From: Anaerolineae bacterium
GTDB lineage: Bacteria; Chloroflexota; Anaerolineae; Anaerolineales; UBA4823
Assembly: GCA_003130835.1 (NCBI GenBank)
Contig: QEXX01000026.1
Span: 1-49,838, forward strand
Reading direction: 5' to 3'
DNA length: 49,838 nt
Shown: piece after piece, positions 24,120 through 30,766 of the stretch
Position numbering within the stretch: the first letter of the stretch is position 1
Layout: each line of letters begins with the position of its first letter
The notes under the pieces: model-generated
What the model saw: only the letters and a program-made list of their open reading frames with translations
The model's database searches: none
Told to the model about the DNA's origin: nothing
Position numbers and translations under genes: made by a program

Positions 24120-25214
24120 CTAAATTTTGGATTCTGAAATGTTTTGCGAAGTGTCGCCAGAAATGGGGGGCTTGATCCGGCGATAGTAAGGGGATAGTGC
24201 CCCTACCGGTGAATAAGGGGCACAATCTGAAAAAGAAGTTTCCATAAGCTTTAATTCTTCTAGGATGTGCTGGCGCGTGGACAAGCTCAACTTTGAATTT
24301 TTGGAGATACTCTCCTGCGCTCTTTGAATAGCATGGATGAGAAAAACCTCTTCAAAAGCGATGCGGCCAGGAGGAACGACCTCTAAATCGAGATACCGAA
24401 TCTCGAGGAGCTGATCATCGAAATAGGGCAAATGAATGGATAGACCGCGGTTAAGGGTGTGTTGGCTTTGGCGTTTACGGATGGTCGAAAGGATGGATTT
24501 CGTTAGGTATTCGCAATAGGCTCGCCCTTGTTCTACCATCTGGGTGACCAAAGTCATGTATCTTGAGCGGAAAGCTTCTTCTTCTACGATGGTTGGATCA
24601 ACCGCCATGGCTGAAAGAAGGCTTTGCAGGGTGGCTTCAATGGCATGGATGGATTGCTCGGCTTCTGCCTTTGTGGAGAAAAGAGGCTCTCCATTTGAAT
24701 TAAACAGAAGCCACTCAGGAAAATAACGTTGTACTTCCGGTCTAGCCTCTGAAGATGGGTTGAGACCCTTGTTTTCAGGCAATGCCTCTCCTTCTGGCAG
24801 TTGGTTGAGCCATAGGCGGGCAATCCAATAGCGCAGGATATTTGCTGAAAGAGAAAGAGACAAATGTGCCGAGCTTTGCAGGTCGCTTAGACGTTGAAGC
24901 ACAATGGATAGAGTTGAATTGCCGCGTTGAAATAGTCGGCGTCCAATGGTTTGACGGCGATACCGGGCGGGAATAATCTCTTCGCGATAGGCATGCGTAC
25001 AGGGATCAACCAGAACCACTTTCTCAGGCAGAGAGAATTCAAGGGAAGGACGATTCTTCTGGATTGCTTGTAAGATCTGCTCGGCTTGAGCAACAAAATG
25101 TTGCTGCACCTCATTCGTTTGATTGCGCCAGAGCATCCACTTCTGCTCCCCCTCGATGTAGAAGCTCTTTTCAATTTGAAAAATAAGGTCAGGACTAACT
25201 GTTGTATGTAGCAT
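24120..25214 (-). CDS. Unrecognised cytoplasmic protein in the potassium module
   Basis: 364 residues from the ATG at 25214, preceded by GAAAGAAGG; a TTG 15 bp further upstream is less likely. There is no signal or membrane segment. The N-terminal third contains VDPCTHAYREEIIPARYRR. The middle is largely helical (IHAIEATLQSLLSAM, SRYMTLVTQMVEQGRAYCEYL). The C-terminal part has IHLPYFDDQLLEIRYLDLEVVPPGRIAFEEVF. No family is recognised. Its position between the KdpE-like gene and the permease, with no other function nearby, suggests a regulatory or accessory role in K+ transport (inference). Three phased TTTTTATTC motifs lie in the spacer upstream. Confidence 0.7.
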   Translation of the reverse strand: MLHTTVSPDLIFQIEKSFYIEGEQKWMLWRNQTNEVQQHFVAQAEQILQAIQKNRPSLEFSLPEKVVLVDPCTHAYREEIIPARYRRQTIGRRLFQRGNSTLSIVLQRLSDLQSSAHLSLSLSANILRYWIARLWLNQLPEGEALPENKGLNPSSEARPEVQRYFPEWLLFNSNGEPLFSTKAEAEQSIHAIEATLQSLLSAMAVDPTIVEEEAFRSRYMTLVTQMVEQGRAYCEYLTKSILSTIRKRQSQHTLNRGLSIHLPYFDDQLLEIRYLDLEVVPPGRIAFEEVFLIHAIQRAQESISKNSKLSLSTRQHILEELKLMETSFSDCAPYSPVGALSPYYRRIKPPISGDTSQNISESKI

Positions 25215-25283
25215 ATAGCCTTCTTTCAATCCGTGAAGGATAGCTATTGGTTTCGTATGTAGACTCTACCGGAAAAAAATTAA

Positions 25284-25328
25284 GAACGAATAAAAAGAGA
25301 ACGAGAAGGAATAAAAAAAGAATAAAAA
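25284..25328 (-). promoter_or_regulatory. Three phased TTTTTATTC motifs, candidate response-regulator sites
   Basis: On the plus strand GAATAAAAA occurs at 25288-25296, 25309-25317 and 25320-25328. The start-to-start distances are 21 and 11 bp, about two and one helical turns. The first two copies extend to GAA(C/G)GAATAAAAA. They lie in the 115-bp spacer between the KdpE-like gene and the unknown gene, where a promoter for the transporter part would be expected. Confidence 0.45.
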
Positions 25329-25329
25329 T

Positions 25330-26022
25330 TCAATCCGCAAAAAAGCGGTAGCCGATCCCGGGTTCGTTTACGATGATTTTTGGGTTGTCTGGGTCATCTT
25401 CTAGTTTCTTGCGTAATTGCCGAATGTACACCCGAAGATACTCCAATCGGTCGGCGTCTGCGGGATCCCAAACGTTTGATAGAATAGTGCGGTGAGATAA
25501 CACCTTACCGGCATGATGGGCAAGGTAAGCCAGCAGTTTATATTCGGTTGATGTTAGTCGAACCTCTTCACCCCGCTTGGTGACAATTTGATTGACGAGA
25601 TCAATGACCACATCACCGTTGCGTACCAATTTTGTGCTTATGGATGGTGATTGGGCTGTGTGACGAAGGGCAACACGAATGCGAGCTAACAATTCTTCAA
25701 TCCCAAAGGGTTTAGTTAGGTAGTCATCGGCGCCATGATCTAAGGCGATGACTTTATCCCTTTCTCTGTCCCGTACTGAAAGAACAAGGATCGGAATTTG
25801 ACTCCACTCGCGCAGCCGACGGCAAACCTCGACTCCATCCATATCCGGCAACCCCAAGTCCAGAATGATCAAATCCGGTTGTAAGCTGGTTGCCATTGCC
25901 AAGCCTTCCTCGCCGCAGCTTGCCAAGCTAACGCGGAAGTGATGCGCAGTTAAGATCGTGCGCAGCGCACGGCGGATTTGAGGTTCATCATCGATGACCA
26001 GAACATGAACTTCGGCGATCAA
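25330..26022 (-). CDS. KdpE-like OmpR-family response regulator
   Basis: 230 residues. Receiver domain with acidic Asp11/Asp12, phospho-acceptor Asp55 (LIILDLGLPDMDG) and the KPFG loop. A winged-helix domain follows, with EVRLTSTEYKLLAYLAHHAGKVLSHRTIL, YLRVYIRQLRKKLEDDP and EPGIGYRF, a pattern closest to KdpE. In E. coli KdpE activates kdpFABC under K+ limitation; no kdpFABC is in this window. The start overlaps the kinase stop as ATGA, indicating translational coupling. The likely local target is the spacer at 25215-25329. Confidence 0.87.
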   Translation of the reverse strand: MIAEVHVLVIDDEPQIRRALRTILTAHHFRVSLASCGEEGLAMATSLQPDLIILDLGLPDMDGVEVCRRLREWSQIPILVLSVRDRERDKVIALDHGADDYLTKPFGIEELLARIRVALRHTAQSPSISTKLVRNGDVVIDLVNQIVTKRGEEVRLTSTEYKLLAYLAHHAGKVLSHRTILSNVWDPADADRLEYLRVYIRQLRKKLEDDPDNPKIIVNEPGIGYRFFAD

Positions 26023-27515
26023 AACCCACCTTCCTTCAACTGCACAACTTCTGATGCCTTGACGTCCCTATGCAAGGGCAGAGTAAACACAAAAGCGATA
26101 CCTTGCTCTCGATTCTCTGCCCAAATTTTTCCTCCGTGGGCCTCGATAATCCCCTTGCAAATTGCCAAACCGAGCCCGGTGCCGCGACCGCGCGGCTGTT
26201 GTTCCAAGCGGAAAAATTTATCGAAAATGCGATCCAGATACTCGGTCGGGATTGCAGGGCTTTGATTGCGCACTTCGACTTTGAGCTGATCTGCTTCTGG
26301 CGAAAAAACGATAATTTCCACTGGACTCCCGGCCGGAGAATGTTTAAAACTATTGTTAAGTAAGTTGATGAGCACTTGTTCGATTAAAAAGTAATCGACA
26401 TAAAGCTCGGGCAGATGAGGTGGGAAATGAGTTACAACCTGATGTTCAGCCGAGTAAATCCTTGTTCTTTCAATTGCGCTCTGCAGGATTTCTTCAATTC
26501 TGCTCCATGAGCGTTCGAGGATCAACGCTCCGGCTTCTAGCCTGCTCATATTCAATAGATTGCTTACGAGTAGGTTTAGGTGATCGGTCTCCTCTTCGAT
26601 CATTGCCAATAATTCCTTGTGGCTGTCTGGGTCTAATTCGACCTTTGCGCTGTTTAGGCTTGAGACGGCGGCTTTGATCGTAGCCAGGGGAGTCCGTAAT
26701 TCATGGGATACGGAGGAGAGCAGGGATGCCTTAAGGCGATCACTTTCGACTAAGATTTTGGATTGAATTTCGGTTTTTCTCAGGCATAAGCGCTCTAGGG
26801 CAAGGCTGGCTTGGGAGATGAGGATTTGCAGAAAGCGATTTTCGGCTTCTGTCAAAGGCTTCCTTGGCCGCCATATCTGGATTTCTCCCCATGAGGGAGA
26901 GTTTATCTGTAAGCTGAAACACATATCCGCAGGATTGTCCGCTTGGGTGGGCGATCCTATTGATGGAGAAGCACTCGAGAGGGTAAGAAGGTCATTCTGA
27001 CCTTCTACGTATAGCTTAAGGGAAGCCGATACTTGTTCGGCGCCGATGGCGTGCATGATTTGCTGCACCAAAACATCGAGGATCTCTTGCTCAGACTGGA
27101 GGGAGGCGAGTTTTACCATGAAATCAAAAAGATTGGTTGCTTCTGCTTCACGTGCTTGAGCAAGCTTTAAGCTGTGTCGCAAACGACCGACCAGTTGACT
27201 GATAAAGACGGTGACGGCCAGAAAGACAATCAGGATGACAACGTCCTGTGTTCGGTGTACATACAAAGTATAGTAAGGGGGAATGAAATTGAAGTTTAAG
27301 GCGAAAAAAGCCAAGAGCGCCGAGACTAAGCCGGCTTTCAATCCCCAAAAAGTGGCATTAATTCCGATTGGAAATAAATAAAGCAGAGCGATGATCTCGA
27401 TTCCGACCACTTCGCGTAAGGGGTAGAAGAAAAACGTTGCACTCAACACGACCCCAATGCTAAGAACAAAGGGTTGAATTGTCGTATAGAGCGAGGAAGT
27501 GCGCACGTGCTGCAT
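26019..27515 (-). CDS. KdpD-like sensor kinase without the N-terminal Usp/KdpD domain
   Basis: 498 residues. DUF4118 membrane region of about four helices (~14-110; FFFYPLREVVGIEIIALLYLFP is KdpD-like), a GAF-like region ~130-245, and HisKA with SSVSHELRTPL (His271). The HATPase domain has NLLNNSFKHSP and GTGLGLAICKGIIEAHGG. It lacks the ~380-residue cytoplasmic KdpD/UspA part of full KdpD, so it resembles the short form found with non-Kdp targets. It is transcribed ahead of the KdpE-like regulator with a 4-bp overlap. The stimulus is probably K+ or envelope/ionic stress (inference). Confidence 0.87.
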   Translation of the reverse strand: MQHVRTSSLYTTIQPFVLSIGVVLSATFFFYPLREVVGIEIIALLYLFPIGINATFWGLKAGLVSALLAFFALNFNFIPPYYTLYVHRTQDVVILIVFLAVTVFISQLVGRLRHSLKLAQAREAEATNLFDFMVKLASLQSEQEILDVLVQQIMHAIGAEQVSASLKLYVEGQNDLLTLSSASPSIGSPTQADNPADMCFSLQINSPSWGEIQIWRPRKPLTEAENRFLQILISQASLALERLCLRKTEIQSKILVESDRLKASLLSSVSHELRTPLATIKAAVSSLNSAKVELDPDSHKELLAMIEEETDHLNLLVSNLLNMSRLEAGALILERSWSRIEEILQSAIERTRIYSAEHQVVTHFPPHLPELYVDYFLIEQVLINLLNNSFKHSPAGSPVEIIVFSPEADQLKVEVRNQSPAIPTEYLDRIFDKFFRLEQQPRGRGTGLGLAICKGIIEAHGGKIWAENREQGIAFVFTLPLHRDVKASEVVQLKEGGF

Positions 27516-27627
27516 GGTTTTATGCTCTGGTTCTTAGGTCCAGTACCACTCCTCTATCAAAAACCGTTTCACCCTCACACGATGCGCAGCGAAGCAGGGT
27601 TTTGCATAGGCGCTTGTTGGGCAGAAA

Positions 27628-28221
27628 TCATCGTTTCCATTCAATATGGTCGTTAATGTGATACTTTTCAAATGTTGCAAGAATTTCTTCACAGAAACGC
27701 ATTGTTTCTGTGTCTCCCAATGATTTCGCCAATTCGTAAAGGTGGATAAACATCTTCTTGCCAGTCTCTGTCTGCTTGTAATTTTTCTTTCTGAAGTTAT
27801 GAATTGAACAAAGGGTCTGACCATTAGAGACTTCTGCTTTCCCGCCCAAGTCTTTCGGGATGATATGGTCCGCATGGATTTCATAGCCGTTATGCTTGCC
27901 ACGCCCACAAATGACGCACCGATAGTTATCACGACGGAAGATTTCTTCTTTCTGTTCGGGTGTAAAATCTTCTAACTCACGCTCTATAGCAGCTCTTGGA
28001 TCATACCGATAAACCCCTTTCCTAACTTTGATGAGCAAACCCTTCTGATGCAATGCACGGATTGCACGCCATGGATCTCGTGGGGGTGTGCTGTGCGATC
28101 TTAACCATTGTTCCGTAACCCAATCTACAACAGGGCCATGATCGAGGTCTTCATTCGGATGAGCATTGAAATACTCCATAATCAATTGGGGGATCGTTTT
28201 ACCTGCCATTGATCTCTCCAA
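27628..28221 (-). CDS. HNH restriction endonuclease with N-terminal winged-helix domain
   Basis: 197 residues. Residues ~8-75 ([20 protein letters not shown]...[24 protein letters not shown]) form a winged-helix/HARE-HTH-like DNA-reading module. The nuclease core is at ~95-145: C102-x2-C105, EIHADHIIP (His116, Asp118, His119), Asn133 and LCSIHN (Cys138, His141), a zinc-supported beta-beta-alpha-Me HNH site. It overlaps the methyltransferase gene by 23 bp in a different frame, the tight pairing expected for a type II restriction-modification system. The recognition site cannot be deduced. The region is visibly AT-richer than its neighbours, suggesting transfer. A start at 28209 is also possible. 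Confidence 0.83.
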   Translation of the reverse strand: MERSMAGKTIPQLIMEYFNAHPNEDLDHGPVVDWVTEQWLRSHSTPPRDPWRAIRALHQKGLLIKVRKGVYRYDPRAAIERELEDFTPEQKEEIFRRDNYRCVICGRGKHNGYEIHADHIIPKDLGGKAEVSNGQTLCSIHNFRKKNYKQTETGKKMFIHLYELAKSLGDTETMRFCEEILATFEKYHINDHIEWKR

Positions 28222-29008
28222 TAGGCAGACTTTGTTGCCTCAATTCTGGGGCGGATAGAATTCGCTTTTTTGCTAATTCACAATAATGTGGGTCAATTTC
28301 AATCCCTATTCCAATTCTGTTTAGCATTGCGGCGGCAATCAGAGTAGTCCCACTGCCAGCAAATGGGTCTAAGATCGTGTCCCCAACAAAACTAAATAGC
28401 TTGATACAGCGTCGTGGCAATTCAAGAGGGAATGGAGCTGGATGTCCGATCTTTTTCTTGCTTTCACCGCTAAATGTCCAAACACCATTTGTCCAATTCA
28501 TGAATTCAGTTCTCGTGATGTCTGACTTTTGGCTCCCGCTCGTTTTACGCCATTGTTTTTTATACAATACGAGAATGAGTTCAACAGGCGCAATCACAAA
28601 CGGAGCTGTTGCACTCATCCAAGACCCCCACGCTGTGCGCCGTGAGATATTCCCTTCATTCCAGATAATGGTCGAATGATATTGATAACCAATTTGCTTA
28701 GCCAATGTGGTAATATCAGCACCGATGCTCTGTTGGCCGCCTTTGTTTTTATCTAGGGGAATGTTAAGACAGAATCTTCCATCGTCTTTCAGGAATTCAA
28801 AACACCTTGTCAACCATGCCCGAGTAAACTCTAAGTATTCTGGATAGGAAATATCATCTCGATGCGAGTTATATTGAATATCAACGTTATATGGTGGGGA
28901 GGTCACAATTAAGTCTATGCTACCAGGACGAATAGCACTGGTTGTTAAAATGTCATCATTGTAGAGGATAACTTGGTCACTGGAGAAGAATACTTTTGAT
29001 TGATCCAA
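28199..29008 (-). CDS. Beta-class DNA methyltransferase (N4-cytosine or N6-adenine)
   Basis: 269 residues. The motif order is IV before I, so beta class: TSPPYN (Ser37-Pro-Pro-Tyr40) at 36-41 is the catalytic motif, and DPFAGSGTT (214-222) is the AdoMet-binding motif I. The SPPY form is frequent in N4-cytosine enzymes but also occurs in adenine enzymes, so the target base is open. The start is TTG at 29008 with AAGGAAG upstream. It protects the host against the downstream HNH nuclease. The use of TTG and the order methyltransferase-first fit the need to express modification before restriction. Confidence 0.87.
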   Translation of the reverse strand: MDQSKVFFSSDQVILYNDDILTTSAIRPGSIDLIVTSPPYNVDIQYNSHRDDISYPEYLEFTRAWLTRCFEFLKDDGRFCLNIPLDKNKGGQQSIGADITTLAKQIGYQYHSTIIWNEGNISRRTAWGSWMSATAPFVIAPVELILVLYKKQWRKTSGSQKSDITRTEFMNWTNGVWTFSGESKKKIGHPAPFPLELPRRCIKLFSFVGDTILDPFAGSGTTLIAAAMLNRIGIGIEIDPHYCELAKKRILSAPELRQQSLPIGEINGR

Positions 29009-29466
29009 CGGACAGCTTCCTTGTCGTAATTATACTTCGCCTTCTGATCTGTCTACCCTGCTGTGCTGCACGTGTGCGTGCAACATAGAAGAGCGATGTC
29101 TGGTGTACTGTTCCAACCCGGAAAAGTCATGCCTTCAAGCTGGAGCAAATCGGCTGAGCGCGGCGTCGAAACAAACAGTCCCCAACTTAAGTCAGGTGTT
29201 TTAGGAGGACATTCGCTACGCAGCCGCAATCCCAAATCTGAGTGCCGATTACCCTAGTAGGCATCGATAGGTTTTGACCTAGCGAAGCACTTTTGATTAT
29301 AATTCAGTTAATCGACCTTCTTTGCGGCGGCTTTCTCTCTGTAAGAGTTCGGTCAATAATTGACAAAAGGAGGTGCCCTCAAGAGAGATAAAGTAACCCC
29401 AAAAAGTTCCCCCATCCTTGCCCGAGTTTCCTTTGAAGTCTTTCATGAAGTCGAAAGGAGTTCCCC
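29009..29466. other. Divergent intergenic region, R-M system / DJ-1 gene
   Basis: 458 bp. The part 29009-29265 must hold the R-M promoter; small open frames there look random. A good plus-strand promoter lies at 29274-29303. The leader 29310-29466 contains AAAGGAGGTG (29367-29374) not followed by a usable start, and the true ribosome site AAAGGAG just before the ATG at 29467. No recognised riboswitch was seen. Confidence 0.35.
29274..29303 (+). promoter_or_regulatory. Sigma70-like promoter for the DJ-1/PfpI gene
   Basis: TTGACC (29274-29279), an 18-bp spacer and a consensus TATAAT (29298-29303). The predicted start near 29310 leaves an unusually long leader of about 155 nt. Confidence 0.6.
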
Positions 29467-30045
29467 ATGCCCAAGAAAATTCTCCAATTAGTCGGCGATT
29501 TTGTTGAAGATTACGAGGTCATGGTGCCCTTCCAAGCGCTGCAGATGGTTGGGCATACCGTTCATGCCGTTTGTCCCGGTAAGAAGGCTGGTGAAAAAGT
29601 TCGCACAGCCGTGCATGATTTTGAGGGCGATCAGACCTATAGCGAAAAACCCGGTCACAACTTCACCCTCAACGCCACCTTCGATAACATCAAACCAGAA
29701 GAGTACGATGCCCTGGTCATTTCCGGCGGGCGTGCGCCGGAATATATCCGCCTTACGCCACGGGTGTTGGAGATCACGCGCCATTTCTTTGAAGCCAACA
29801 AACCGGTGGCGGCAATTTGCCATGGCGCGCAAGTGTTGACGGCGGCTGGCGTGGTGAAAGGGCGCAAGGTTTCTGCCTATCCCGCAGTCGGTCCGGAGGT
29901 GACGGCGGCTGGCGGTGAATACGCCGATATCCGCGTCGATGAAGCCGTACGGGATGGCAATCTGGTGACCGCTCCCGCTTGGCCGGCACATCCCAAGTGG
30001 CTGGCGTTGTTCCTCGAGGTGCTAGGGACGAAGATCAGTGAATGA
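29467..30045 (+). CDS. DJ-1/PfpI family protein
   Basis: 192 residues. Class-I-glutaminase-like fold: [16 protein letters not shown] with Glu15, [15 protein letters not shown], and the nucleophile elbow [10 protein letters not shown] (Cys118, His119). The family includes intracellular peptidase PfpI, glyoxalase III/deglycase-type enzymes and stress chaperones; which activity applies is unknown. The chain is complete, with no signal peptide, so it is cytoplasmic. The start has AAAGGAG 9 nt upstream. It is single, with its own promoter and a long leader, and is followed by a block of repeats. Confidence 0.87.
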   Translation: MPKKILQLVGDFVEDYEVMVPFQALQMVGHTVHAVCPGKKAGEKVRTAVHDFEGDQTYSEKPGHNFTLNATFDNIKPEEYDALVISGGRAPEYIRLTPRVLEITRHFFEANKPVAAICHGAQVLTAAGVVKGRKVSAYPAVGPEVTAAGGEYADIRVDEAVRDGNLVTAPAWPAHPKWLALFLEVLGTKISE

Positions 30046-30091
30046 CCCCTCACCCCCTACCCCCTTTCCCAGTGGGCGAAGCGAGTGTGGT
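30046..30091. repeat. GC-rich palindromic repeat next to the array
   Basis: CCCCTCACCCCCTACCCCCT followed by TTCCCAGTGGGCGAAGCGAG, starting at the DJ-1 stop. It belongs to the same loose family as the queG insert. Confidence 0.45.
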
Positions 30092-30577
30092 GGGTCGAGT
30101 AGGGCGCCAGCGCATATCGAGACCCTATACGGCGGGTTTCGGTACGCTGTGCTACTCAACCCGCCTATCCCGTGGGTCGAGTGGGGCGCCAGCGCATATC
30201 GAGACCCCCATTGTACGGGTTTCGGTACGCCGTGCTACTCAACCCGCCTATCCCGTGGGTCGAGTGGGGCGCCAGCGCATATCGAGACCCTATACGGCGG
30301 GTTTCGGTACGCTGCGCTACTCAACCCGCCTATCCCGTGGGTCGAGTAGGGCGCCAGTGCATATCGAGACCCTATACGGCGGGTTTCGGTACGCTGTGCT
30401 ACTCAACCCGCCTATCCCGTGGGTCGAGTAGGGCGTCAGCCCGTACCGAGACCCCCATTGTACGGGTTTCGGTACGCTGTGCTACTCAACCCGCCTATCC
30501 GTGGGTCGAGTAGGGCGTCAGCCCGTACCGAGACCCCATTGTATGGGTTTGGGTATGCTACACTACTCAACTAGCGG
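30092..30577. repeat. Six tandem copies of an ~82-bp palindromic repeat
   Basis: Units start at 30092, 30174, 30257, 30339, 30421 and 30503 (82, 83, 82, 82 and 82 bp, with the last degenerate). Each begins GGGTCGAGTAGGGCG and contains an inverted half reading GGGTTTCGGTACGC...CTACTCAACCC, so each unit can fold on itself. Two variants of the loop alternate: CTATACGGC in units 1, 3 and 4, and CCATTGTA in units 2, 5 and 6. Identity between copies is very high in units 1-4. Confidence 0.85.
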
Positions 30578-30587
30578 GTCGATAATC

Positions 30588-30735
30588 CCCCTTCTCCCTT
30601 AGGGGGAAGGGTCGGGGATGAGGGAATTCGAGCGTCGGGTTTCGACACGCTCGCTGTCACTCGCACCTCAACCTGCCACCCATTGGGGCGAGGGGAGTGA
30701 CCGTCACCCTCAACCCCTCGCCTAAAGGAGTGGTT
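30588..30735. repeat. Further palindromic repeats after the array
   Basis: CCCCTTCTCCCTTAGGGGGAAGGG at 30588-30612 is a hairpin. GGGTTTCGACACGCTCGCTG at 30635 resembles the half-site of the 82-bp unit. CACCCTCAACCCCTCGCCTAAAGGAG at 30702 is another CCCTC element. Together with the array they fill nearly all of the 721-bp gap. Confidence 0.5.
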
Positions 30736-30766
30736 TTGAATTCAATGCGTTGAAAGGATTCAGGTC

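Noticed and set aside
22302-27515. Canonical kdpFABC potassium ATPase operon
   Set aside because: Only KdpD/KdpE-like regulators are present; the transporter is an APC permease and there is no P-type ATPase.
29053-29257. Short overlapping open frames on both strands between the R-M system and the DJ-1 gene
   Set aside because: No ribosome site, no domain-like pattern, and frames of similar length on both strands.
30038-30513. Three overlapping open frames of 103-129 codons with repeated peptides
   Set aside because: They are the 82-bp palindromic repeat read in three frames; the peptides are repeat translations with no independent coding signal.
30092-30577. CRISPR array
   Set aside because: The units are contiguous, with no unique spacers, and the whole 82-bp unit is repeated; no cas genes nearby.
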